DNA of 64,000 nucleotides, from positions 134,085,701 to 134,149,700 of the forward strand of contig NC_084795.1 of NCBI RefSeq assembly GCF_963169125.1. The letters run 5' to 3'. Source of the stretch: Humulus lupulus (Eukaryota; Streptophyta; Magnoliopsida; Rosales; Cannabaceae). The position numbers were made by a program, and so were the translations under genes. A model generated the notes under the pieces. The model worked only from the letters and a program-made list of their open reading frames with translations. It was not told where the DNA came from and ran no database searches. Of the stretch, positions 44,115 through 54,134 are shown piece by piece. Position 1 is the first letter of the stretch. Each line of letters starts with the position of its first letter.

Positions 44115-44547
44115 TTACCCTTAATCAACACCCATATGTCGGAACTCCTCACATCACAAGACGTGCCAAAGAGAAACCCTATGTATTATCTGAAAGGAGA
44201 ATGTAAGGGGGTGAGCTAAAAGCCGAGTAAGGAAGTACAAATAAATACAACAACATTTAAGGAAACACAATAAGAGCATATTCATATCGTTAAACTCATA
44301 ACATATCATAATCATACGTCATAACCATACATCATATCTATACATCATAATCATACGTCATAAACATACATCATAATCATTCTTTTTGTGATCATGGCCC
44401 CACTATTGTCCATATCATGTCTTGAGGTAACCAATAAAAGCATAAAACTGGAAAGACCTCCTCTGTGAGGTTAATAGGATCTCAGGTTTTTGAAAAACCT
44501 TGGCGGATCTGCCTTATGAGTTACGTCATATCCTTAATAACTCTTTT
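44115..44547 (-). repeat. Old Tekay-like LTR, fragment 1
   Basis: The sequence has the layout of the solo LTR next to it: GGGGGTGAGCTAAAAGCC...AGTAAGGAAG, then short CATA repeats. It is a different, more diverged family. It is cut at 44547 by the solo LTR and seems to continue at 46568. Confidence 0.5.
44270..44385. repeat. Short CATA/TCATA tandem repeats
   Basis: Repeated units such as CATAATCATACGTCATAAC, with a period of about 9-10 bases, inside the old LTR. A similar array is at 45000-45130. Confidence 0.7.
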
Positions 44548-44999
44548 TGTAACACCCTAATTTCTCATAGATTATCGAGAACACAGCGTTGGATCATAAT
44601 CATAAATATTGCTCTTTTATTGAATAAAAACATAAAAATAAATACATGGATCCATGGTTTTTCAAAAAAAAAAAAAAAATCCTTTAACATGAAAATGAGC
44701 AACATTTAAATAAAACTTTTAAAGAACACTTTATTAAAAATAAATAAATAGGCCCGCTTGATCTTCCTCGACTATATGGTCCCCATGAGCACATCACGAA
44801 GTTCCTAGGTCCCACTCGCCACCGGCCTTTCTATCCTCAATTTTCTGCAGAACAACATCATAAGGGGTGAGCTTCTAAGCCCAGTAAGGAAAATACAAAC
44901 AAGAGTTAGTCATACAATTATTTAATCAACATATCCTAAATTTCATAAAAGTCATACCAAAACTTATTAATACAAATCATACAACAATAAACCCTAGGT

Positions 45000-45130
45000 C
45001 ATATCATAACCAAAATCATATCATACATCATAATCATAAGTCATAGCCATAAATCATAAGTCATAGATCATAGATCATAAATCATAGGTCATAAGTCATA
45101 ATCATAACTATAGGTCATAGGTCATAATAA
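45000..45130. repeat. TCATA-rich tandem array in the solo LTR
   Basis: At least ten units of the type (R)TCATA(R) with a spacing of about 9-10 bases, for example TCATAAGTCATAGATCATAG. It lies downstream of the TATA box in the minus-strand sense. Confidence 0.75.
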
Positions 45131-45798
45131 CAAGTCAGATATAATAAAAAGATATGTGTTTATAAGGGATGGCAATTAAGCCCCAGGCATAAGTCCGTCA
45201 TACACCAGACATCACTTATGTTTGTCATAAAGTTTTGGCAACCGAGCCTACTGGACATAAGTCCGTCATACATCATTGGACACCTTAGGTCCAGACACAC
45301 TTACTCTTTATTGTGCCTGAAATGTTAGGTCATACAAACGTAAACTATATCATAAAATAAACTACCTAATTTTCCTTACCAAAAACTGGAATATTGGAGA
45401 CAAGAGCGGGATTGAAACACCTAAAACCAAAAATAATGAAGCCATAAGTCCTCTAGAGAAAGAAGATGAATAGAAAATCTAAACCATCAAGATAGTAATT
45501 TACCGATGACCTTAAGTTTCAAAGAAATTGAACACCTAACCAAAAGTCACAATCACAAGTTAGGATTTGAAGAAAAATGAAAGAATAATAGAAATGAATA
45601 CCTTGGATAGCTTAGAACCTTGATCTATACCTCGAACACCAGAATCACACAAAAACTTACTTCCCAAGTGTTTATAAAAGCTTTAGATTTGAAAGCTTTA
45701 ACCCCAAAACCCTAGCATTTCTCTCTAGAATAAACTTAGCAGCTTGGAGGCTCTGAACTGTGCTTGACAGATGATGAAAATGGCTGAGTGAAGGGTCC

Positions 45799-45808
45799 TA
45801 TTTATAGA
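45799..45808 (-). promoter_or_regulatory. TATA box of the solo LTR
   Basis: The minus strand reads TCTATAAATA in CCTTGAACTCTATAAATAGG, the same as at 1641-1650. Confidence 0.6.
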
Positions 45809-45984
45809 GTTCAAGGAGTGAAACTAACTCCTTTTAAAATGAATAAATAAATGATTAAAAATTGATTAAATTGAATTATCTGTTCAATAGATGCCCATAA
45901 CTCGGTCAAAGACGTTTAGGAACGAGTCAAAGTTGTTGAGCGTTGTTTCTAGTTCAGAATTCTACGAAAATTCAAATATGGCCA

Positions 45985-46140
45985 CTGGAGCCGATATATC
46001 GCCTAGGGTAGGAAATATATCACCCCTACCTATGCCCCGAGGGTCCATGGTTTCGTTCGTGCGAAGTCGACGTGTTTTCTGTATCAAACATAGGTGACAT
46101 ATCGACCCCTATAGCTGCGATATATCGACATACGATGATA
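45985..46140. repeat. CGATATATCG palindrome cluster in the solo LTR
   Basis: CCGATATATCGCC (45989) and GCGATATATCGAC (46118) are perfect copies of the word. GAAATATATCACC and GGTGACATATCGACC are variants. The distance to the TATA box is about 180-340 bases upstream. Confidence 0.65.
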
Positions 46141-46567
46141 TTTTAAAGACATTTTTGCACACTTATGAATTTTTTTAAACCATTTTGACTATGTAAAGCG
46201 TTATCCTAACAGCTATTGAAAGGTTCTAGAGCTTCTAGATCTTTCTTTTATTAATTTACTCATCCAAAATGCTTAAATCCTTAATAATCAAACATGTGAC
46301 AAGTGTCACATTCTTAATTATTCTATCTAAACCTTAGGTTATAATAAAAAATATTTCTATGACCAGCTATATTAATCAAACCTTATATTAAAATTAATAT
46401 TTCTAAACCATAAGTTAAACTTATAAAATCCATAACTATTTCTACGAGTTTCTAACTAAATCTCGACTTTGACCAATATCCACGAAAACTAAAATTCTAC
46501 AGCTACTACTACTACTACTACTACTACTACTATCTAGCTAAGTAAAATTCCAGGATGCTACACTTTT

Positions 46568-47730
46568 GTTGGGTCGTGTTCAACACGCTAGCAACCATTT
46601 ATTTTTTCACACAGCATACAAACACATGCAATCCTTTTCATATCAACACAAAGGAAATACATGTTGCGGCATACTCATCATAACATTTCATGATAGAATT
46701 CTATTTTTCATATCACATGATTCATCATCAAAACAGAGCACATTATTCCATGTAACATACAAGTCTTACCATTTGATAGCATAAACATAGAAATTCTATC
46801 TAACTTTCTTATCTCAGGTCCTAGCAAGGAAAAAATGAGAAAAACTTCACAATGAGCCTATAATCATAATTAAACATCATCTCTTAGAATCACATGTCAA
46901 TACTCTTGCCCAACACATACACCCCACGTGTCCATGGGCCATGCACCATGCACACGTGGTACAAGTTGCCCAATAATTCTGAACATACACATCTTCACAT
47001 AAAGTCACAAAAGAATAATGTTTATTCTACCTATTAATCCTTCATGGTTGCAAAGTAAAAACTATATGATTGAACAATAGGCATATTTTTTAACGTAAAC
47101 ATGTATTTTCATGCGACATGCATACGTGAGGCTATTGTTAAAAAGTAACATTTTTAAAAAGATAATTCCACATGGTTATTCTTACTTTTTCAAATAAAAT
47201 TTAGCAACATGATTTCCTTACCATTATTTGTCTCTTTAAGTCCCAATTTTTGATTAAATGAGTTAATACATTATTTTTACTTTATAAAAATAATTTATTT
47301 AACCTTTTCTTAATTTCTCATAAAATAATAATTCCATGTATTATTTTAAATTGCATATAAAATAACATACTTTGTAGTTATTTAGAAATACTTAATAAAT
47401 TTCTTGTTTCCTTTAGAAAAATATAGCCTTTCTAGATTAATGAAAATTATATGATTAAATGTGATAATTTACAACTTAAAGTGTGGAAAAAATATATTTT
47501 CACTTATATTATTTAAGACTTGAATTATGTAGGTGTAAGACTCAGTAATATTAAACAAAATAATTATTTCAACTTAATAAGACAAACTTTCAGAAACTTT
47601 TATTTTGTTTTAAAATCATAAGTTAATTTAAACAAAAACATTTTTCTCATTTAAATAAAAGAATTGCATTTAAATAATTATGTGAAAATTCATGGTTACA
47701 TTAAAAAATATCATTTTTACATATACATAA
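46568..47730 (-). repeat. Old Tekay-like LTR, fragment 2 (probable)
   Basis: This AT-rich stretch lies between the solo LTR and the complete Tekay element, with a GTCCTAGCAAGGAAAAAATG phrase near 46817. It has no coding sign. It would be continuous with 44115-44547 before the solo LTR inserted and with 56293 before the Tekay element inserted. The assignment rests on position and composition only. Confidence 0.4.
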
Positions 47731-48276
47731 TGTAGCGTCCCAGATTTGCTAATAAGGCTTAGGGCCTTGATTAGCGTACCTAGAGGGCAATAAGTAGTTT
47801 ATTATGTTAATGTGTGAATTTGATGAGTATGTGATTAGAAATGCATGTTTAGGTGAATTAAATATGCATGTGGGCCCCGTTTGGTTGTTAGGGGCATGCT
47901 TGTAACTTTAGCCCATTGGGGGCATAAATGTAATAATTGTGAATATTGTGATATAGTTGTAATATATCTGTGTTGCACGATCCGGGACAGTCCTAGGGAG
48001 CTATTTAGCAAGAAACTCACAACGGGGTCGAATACCTGACTCGGGGTGAGTCGATGGGTATTTCGGGCATTAGACGTTTTATGGGGTGATCGGGATATGA
48101 AAATAAATATTTGGAGATATATTTGAAGTTAGAGTGTTTAGGGGGGATTATTGGGGAAATTTACCATTTTACCCTCGGGGACGTTTTTGGTACCCCGAGC
48201 CTTTGAGGTAACCTTAGAGACTTAAGTTAAGTAAAACAAAACCAAGGAAGCCTTCAGGTTCTAAGGAACCGACCCA

Positions 48277-48278
48277 AA

Positions 48279-48312
<34 letters not shown>
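48277..48312. repeat. (CT)n microsatellite in the 5' LTR
   Basis: An almost pure TC run of about 34 bases, shorter and interrupted in the 3' LTR (54685-54711). In plant LTRs such tracts often mark the start of transcription. Confidence 0.85.
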
Positions 48313-48315
<3 letters not shown>

Positions 48316-48675
48316 TTTCCTTTAAGCCATACCCAGGAGAAGTGTTGAAGATTAAGCAAGGATTTTGGCTCTAGACTTGGGGATTAGCTCAGCTTCAATT
48401 TAAGGATTCAAGCAGAGGCTAAGGTAAGCTTTAAACTATGATTTTAGCTATTTAATTATTTGGTTACTAGCTAGGATTCTAGTTTTCTTGAAGCTTTGAA
48501 GTGGGAGATTGGAATTGGGATATGATGAGGTTTAAAGCTAGCTTCTTGTTAGGTTCTGCTACTGAAATTGTAATAGAGCTTCTGTGGTAACTGAATTGGA
48601 TTGTTAGGTTGATTTTGGGGTAAATTAGCTTTGAATTGGTGGAGAAAATTGAGGATTTTTCTGGGTTCGAAGAGT

Positions 48676-48830
48676 CGGGCCGCGACATTGTTCTTGCTGA
48701 GTCGCGTCCCTTTAGAACATTTTGGTGGCCAAGATGAAGGGCGGGCCGCGGCACACCCTAGCTTGGGTCGCGACGCACATGCCTTGTTTTGGGGTTGGGG
48801 GTTTCTGGTTGAGGCGGGCTGCGGCATGGG
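48676..48830. repeat. GCCGCGGC word cluster in the 5' LTR of element D
   Basis: The words GGGCCGCGAC (48677), GTCGCGTCCC (48701), GGGCCGCGGC (48743), GGGTCGCGAC (48765) and GGGCTGCGGC (48816) form two units of word, 12-18 bases, word. The 3' LTR has GAGCCGCGACCC, GGGCCGCGGCAC and GGGCCGCGGTGC at 55072-55185. Confidence 0.65.
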
Positions 48831-49351
48831 TTCTTGGGGCTTTGACACTTATTGTGCTTTTGGACTCCAAGGAGGTTTTAGGCTCGGGAATCCAAAAGTT
48901 AAGGCTCATGATGGATTTTAATACCCGGATTGATAAAATCCAATGTCCCGGAGACTAGAATTATGACCAAAAGTAATTTAATGGATTAGAATTTGATGGG
49001 TGGATGTTGTTGAATTATGACCCAAAGTACGGAGAGCGTGAAGCGACGCGTACATGTTTGGCCTGCTTGGCTGCCACGGCCAGGGGTATTTTCGAGAGAT
49101 GTTTGCACTAAACTTGATTTTGTTGTTTAGTCGAATTTAATTATATTTTTGAGTTGTAAATATTTCTAAACAGTACTTTGGGATACCAAATGTATATTGC
49201 TTTATAATTTTTAATGGATGATTACATTTTCAAATTGTATAACTTTTATTATGGTTTAGCTACACTTTTAACCTTAAACCTCGATTAGCGAGTTAATTGC
49301 ACGTTTTAGACTCACTTAGTTATGGCTCTAAGGAGGTAGGGCATTACAACT

Positions 49352-49363
49352 TGGTATCACAGC
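49352..49363 (+). other. Primer binding site of element D
   Basis: TGGTATCACAGC lies three bases after the LTR end. It matches the initiator tRNA-Met site TGGTATCAGAGC with one change. Confidence 0.85.
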
Positions 49364-49663
49364 GAGCCAAGGTTTATGGTTCCTGGAGATTGATCAAACA
49401 TGTACGCTTGCTGTCAATGACAAGCTCTAGTCATTGTTGGTTGGTAATGATTGACTTATATGCTTAGCTGCCCTGGTTGCGTGCTTATTTTATATATAGC
49501 ATGATGAATGAGTTAACATATGCTATTTGTATGTTATGTGGATTACTGTTATGGTTGGCTGATGTGAATCTGTTACGGTTGGCTGATGTGAATTAGGAGG
49601 TGGTTTTGGATGTTGTTATCATGCCTGATGAGCAGCGTCGTTGATTGCAGGCATATTATTGAG

Positions 49664-50760
49664 ATGCCTCGACAGTCATCAAGACTCTGTGGTAGTAGGG
49701 CCGAGGATGACAACCAGGGTCAGGACCCTCCACCTGCCCCATAGAATTGGCAACAGATGTTTGCCGAAATGGAAGCGAGACTACAAAGAACTAAGGAAGA
49801 ACTTCGACAGTTTAGGCAGCAGGCCCTCCTCATGCCACTGGGTTGTTAGTTCAGCAGGCTGTGGCGTCAGTGCCGGTTCAGCCTGTTATGGAGAACAGGT
49901 TGGAACCTTTGTATGAGAGGTTCGAGAGGCAGCATCCTCCCACCTTCGAGGGTGGACCAGACCCACTGCGGGCATAGCAGTGGATGAATATTATTTCGTC
50001 CATCCTGGATTTTATGAGGGTGGTAGGGAACGAGAGGGTAGCTTGTGCTAGCTACATGTTCAGAGAGGATGCCCGCATCTGTTGGGATGTAGTGACTTAG
50101 AGGAGGAATGTTGCGACTATGACTTGGGAAGAATTCAAAAACATCTTTCATGAGAAATACTACAGTGTAGCAGTCCGAGCTGCGAAGGTTGATGAGTTCA
50201 TCAATCTGACTCAGAACTGGTTGACAGTTACTGAGTATGCTCTGAGATCTGACCGATTGGTGAAGTTTGCGCTGGATTTGGTGCCGACTAATGCGGCAAG
50301 AAGGGATAGATTGGTGCGGGGGTTGAATGTTATGATCCCCTGTGATGTGAATATTACTTTGGATCTAGAGACTACTACTTATGCCCAAGTGGTGGACAAG
50401 GCCCTTACAGCAGAGTGGGCCGAGGATCAGATATGGAGAGAGAGCATTGTGAGGCGCGATGCGAGGAGGACGGTGCCTCCTTTTATTGGATCCAGTTGGG
50501 GTAGTGGCTCCAATGAACAGAAGAGAAAGGCCCAAGATTCTTTTGTTCCTCCTAGCTTGGATAGAAGGGCACAGGGTGACAACTGGAGGAGTTTTCCAGT
50601 GTGTCCCCGGTACAGACGATGACATCAGGGTGAGTGCAGGATCAGGGCCATTCATCTGAAGAAAGACTACCCATAAGCCAGGAAATAGGAGCCGAAGCTA
50701 GAGTGTACACCTTGACTCAGACTGAGGCGGAGGCTAGCTCCTCGGTTGTGATAGGTTAGA
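49664..50760 (+). pseudogene. Gag of element D
   Basis: An ATG at 49664 opens MPRQSSRLCGSRAEDDNQGQ, with a TAG before NWQQMFAEMEARLQRTKEEL. The gag core is open at 50119-50622: TWEEFKNIFHEKYYSVAVRA, KFALDLVPTNAARRDRLVRG and ETTTYAQVVDKALTAEWAED. The zinc knuckle is largely lost; CPRYRR and HQGECRI remain, but the central CxxCGxxGH part is gone and several stops follow. The product would have been the particle protein. Confidence 0.8.
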
Positions 50761-51059
50761 TTTCTAGTGTTGGTTCTTCCTATACAGAATTGATTGATTC
50801 GGGAGCTACTCATTCATTTGTGTCTGCTAGAGTGATAGATCACCTATGTAGACCCAATGTTTTGTATGCTAGGGGTTTTCAGACTTTGTTGCTGACTGGG
50901 GAACTGGTAGTCTCTAGGAGATGGAATAGAGCTTTGCCAGTAGAGATAGACGGTAGGGAGTTGTCTGTTGATCTGATTGAGCTAGAGATGGATGACTTCG
51001 ATACGATCCTAGGGATGGATTGGTTATCGAAGTATGGGGAAACGATTGGTGACTTTTGA
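50761..51059 (+). pseudogene. Aspartic protease of element D
   Basis: An open frame with ELIDSGATHSFVSARVIDHL (catalytic DSGA intact), then ELVVSRRWNRALPVEIDGRE and [19 protein letters not shown]. The last shift at 51059 puts it out of frame with RT by a small indel ([11 protein letters not shown] continues in another frame from 51034). Confidence 0.85.
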
Positions 51060-52090
51060 ACCAGAAGGGGAGGTACCCTTTGTATTTGTGGGGACAATCA
51101 GTGGATCGCATGTACCTATGGTTTCAGCACTGAAGGCTAAAGACCTGATGCAGGAAGGTTGCATAAGATTCCTAGCAATTATTGTGGATACCTCTAGGGT
51201 TGTGTCGGTTGGACCGAGTGAGACCAAAATGGTATGTGGGTTTCCAGATTTATTTCCAGTAGATCTATTAGGGTTGCCGCTGCAGCGGGAGATTGAGTTT
51301 GTTATAAAGTTGGCGCTAGGGGCGGAGCCAGTATCTAGGACACCTTACAGAATGGCTCCGACAGAGTTGAAGGAGTTGAAGATTCAATTGCAGGAGTTAC
51401 TGGATTTGGGATTCATCAGACCGAGTTTCTCTCCATGGGGTGCTCCGGTGTTGTTTGTCAAGAAGAAGGATGGATATCTTAGGATGTGTATTGACTACAG
51501 GGAGCTGAACAAGTTGACCATTCAGAACAAGTATCCACTGCCTAGGATCGATGATCTATTTGACCAACTACAGGGGAAGACACTGTTTTCTAAGATTGAT
51601 CTTTGGTCAGGTTACCATCAATTAAGGATCAAAGAAGTGGACAAACCAAACAACGGTTTTCACATGAGGTATGGACACTATGGATTCCTGGTTATGTCCT
51701 TTGGATTAACCAATGCTCTAGCAACTTTTATGGATATGATGAATAGGGTTTTCAAGGACTATCTAGACAAGTTTGTGATTGTGTTTATCGATGAGGGTTT
51801 GGTGTACTCTTAGTCAGAAATAGAGCATGAGCAGTATCTACGTTTGGTATTGCAGCGGTTGAGAGAGCATAGGTTATATGCTAAGTTCAACAAGTTCGAG
51901 TTTTGGCTACCACAAGTCATGTTTTTGGGCCATATTTTCAGTAAGGAGGGGATTTTGGTTGACCCGAGTAAGGTTGAGCCAGTGAGAGATTGGCCTAGAC
52001 CGAGTAGTGTCCCTAAAGTTTGGAGTTTTCTGGTATTTAGCATGATATTATCGGCGGTTTTTTGAGGGGTTCTCCAGGATAGCTACGCCA
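51034..52090 (+). pseudogene. Reverse transcriptase of element D
   Basis: An open frame of 259 codons includes [80 protein letters not shown] and [20 protein letters not shown]. At the active site it reads [10 protein letters not shown], where FIDDILVYS is normal. The second aspartate of the catalytic pair is therefore glutamate, and a stop follows at once. The thumb continues at 51844 with LREHRLYAKFNKFEFWLPQV. This RT is dead by sequence. Confidence 0.88.
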
Positions 52091-52712
52091 TTGACTGAGT
52101 TGACGAGGAAGAAGACTAAGTATGTGTGGACAGACAGGTGTGAGAACAGTTTCAAGGAACTGAAGCGGCGACTGATCACCGCGCCAGTGTTGAGTCTGTC
52201 GATGAACAATGAGAAGTTTGTGGTTTATTGTGATGCTTCCAGACAGGGTTTAGGGTGTGTGCTGATGCAAGCTGGACTATGCATCGAGACAGTTAAAGGA
52301 GTATGAGCAGAGACATCCCACGCATGATTTGGAGTTGGCAGTGGTGGTATTTTCACTTAAGGTTTCGATACATTACCTGTATGGTGAGAAGTGCGAGATG
52401 TACACTGACCATAAGAGTTTGAAGTACTTCTTTACTCAGAAGGATCTTAATATGCGCCAGAGACGGTGGCTGGAGTTTCTAAAGGATTATGATTGTGATA
52501 TCCTATACCATCCTGGGAATGCTAATGTAGTGGCTAATGCATTGAGTCAGAAGGGCCCAGGACAATTGTTCAGTTCGAAACAGATATCTGATAAATTAGT
52601 TGACGAAATGAATAGAGTGGGTATAGAGTTGGTCGTTGGTCGATTAGCCAACATTACTCTTCAGTCTACACTCCTTGAGAGGATCAAGGAAGCATAGGGG
52701 AAGGATTCCCAG
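52091..52712 (+). pseudogene. RNase H region of element D
   Basis: It reads TELTRKKTKYVWTDRCENSF and [19 protein letters not shown] (first aspartate), then a break near 52270-52330 with a small deletion. It continues [40 protein letters not shown] and [18 protein letters not shown]. The last motif has N where the usual ADALSRK has the catalytic D, so this domain too is damaged. Confidence 0.82.
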
Positions 52713-53810
52713 TTGAGAGGGCACAGAGAGAATGTCTTAGTCGAAGCGGCTAAGGACTTTTCTATCTCGGAGACGGGGTTACTGAAGTACAAGGGTCGAA
52801 TTTGTGTTCCGATGGATTCTGATATCCGGCGAGAGATCATGGATGAATCTCATACCACTCCGTATTCTTTACATCCAGGTACGATGAAGATGTACCAAGA
52901 TTTGAGAGCCTTGTATTGGTGGTTGGGGATGAAGAGGGACGTGGTGGAATATGTGGCCAAGTGTTTAACTTGTAAGCAGGTAAAGGCTGAACATCAGAGG
53001 CCAGCGGTGTTATTGTAGCCTCTAGGGATTCCAGAGTGGAAGTTGGAAGATATAACCATGGACTTCGTGGTTGGTTTGCCGAGGGCCGTGGGAAACCATG
53101 ACTCGGTGTGGGTGATTGTGGATAGGTATACCAAATCTGCCCACTTTTTACCTGTTAGAGCGACTTATACTATGGAGCAGTATGGCAAGTTATATGTGAA
53201 GGAAATTGTTTGACTTCATGGGGCTCCGAGGTCGATAGTATCAGATAGGGACCCCACCTTCACCTCCATGTTTTGGGAGAGTCTACAGAAGGCTATGGGC
53301 ACACAGTTGCGGTTTAGTACCGCTTATCATCCTCAGACAGATGGATAGTCTGAGAGGGCGATTCAGATATTGGAAGATATGCTATGAGTCTGTGTGCTGG
53401 ATTTTGGGGGATCTTGAAGTAAGTATCTCCCTTTGATTGAGTTTTCATACAACAATAGTTATCGGGCGACTATCGGAGTGGCTCCATATGAGATGCTGTA
53501 TGGGAGGAAGTGCAGATCACCTATTCATTGGGATGAGATGGGTCAGAGGAAATACTTGGGTCTTGATATGGTTCAGAGGATCAATGAGGCGATTGAAAAT
53601 ATTAGAGGTCGAATGTTCGCCTCCCAGAGTCGCCAGAAGAGTTACTCAGACTTGAAGCGCAGAAGTGTAGAATTTCAAGTCGGTGACCATGTGTTCCTTC
53701 GGGTTTCACCTTTGAGAGGAGTGAAATGATTTGGTGTTCGGGGCAAGCTGAGCCCTAGGTTTGTTGGCCCCTTTGAGGTTCTGGAATGGGTTGGAGATGT
53801 AGCTTACAAA
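52713..53810 (+). pseudogene. Integrase of element D
   Basis: The zinc module has THHTTPYSLHPG-type sequence (DESHTTPYSLHPGTMKMYQD) and CLTCKQVKAEHQRP. The catalytic triad can be read: D in ITMDFVVGLP, D in [10 protein letters not shown] in the SERAIQILEDM context. At least five stops interrupt the core (53017, 53213, 53347, 53386, 53417), mostly TGA or TAG at positions that are Arg, Gln or Trp in element A or in related copies. Confidence 0.85.
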
Positions 53811-54098
53811 TTGGCGATGCCTCCAACTTTATCAAGGGTTCATGATGTTTTTCATGTGTCCATGCTCCGAAAGTATGTATCAGATTCGACGCATGTACTG
53901 AGTTATGAGAATTTGGAGTTGGATTGGGATCTGTTATATGAGGAGAAGCCAGTTCAGATTCTCGATCGGAAGGATAAAGTTTTGCGGAGCAAAATCATCA
54001 CCTTGGTGAAAGTGCTATGGAGGGACAACAAGATTGAGGAGGCAACGTGGGAACTTGAATCAGATATTCGGGAGTGGTACCCCGAGTTGTTCAAGTAA
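53811..54098 (+). pseudogene. Integrase C-terminus and chromodomain of element D
   Basis: The last 95 codons of pol read LSRVHDVFHVSMLRKYVSDS and then the chromodomain: ILDRKDKVLRSKIITLVKVL, WRDNKIEEATWELESDIREW, ending YPELFK and a stop at 54096-54098. It is close to the element A chromodomain and has no internal stop. Confidence 0.85.
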
Positions 54099-54118
54099 TT
54101 TCCAGGACGAAATTTCTG

Positions 54119-54134
54119 TAAGGAGGGGATAGTT
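54119..54134 (+). other. Polypurine tract of element D
   Basis: GTAAGGAGGGGATAGT lies directly before the 3' LTR start TGTAGAGTCCCC. Confidence 0.8.

Larger units (their letters stand above)
44548..46562 (-). mobile_element. Tekay-type solo LTR of the element A family
   Basis: The plus strand runs TGTAACACCC...GATGCTACA, 2015 bases, flanked by CTTTT at 44543-44547 and 46563-46567. It shares with the element A LTR the TATA box, the CGATATATCG cluster, the repeated ACTACTACT tract near the U3 end, and the AGCCCAGTAAGGAAAATAC stretch. No internal sequence remains. Confidence 0.92.
47731..49348 (+). repeat. 5' LTR of element D, internally deleted
   Basis: It runs from TGTAGCGTCCCAGATTTGC to GTAGGGCATTACA. 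A CT microsatellite is at 48277-48312 and a GCCGCGGC word cluster at 48676-48830. Relative to the 3' LTR it lacks the stretch corresponding to about 55390-55960. Confidence 0.9.

Noticed and set aside
44270..45130. CRISPR-like array
   Set aside because: The CATA units are 5-10 bases, directly adjacent and without unique spacers; this is a plant LTR repeat.
48549..48921. Overlapping open frames on both strands in the LTR of element D
   Set aside because: They follow from the GC-rich word cluster, which removes stops; no domain is present and the 3' LTR copy does not keep them.
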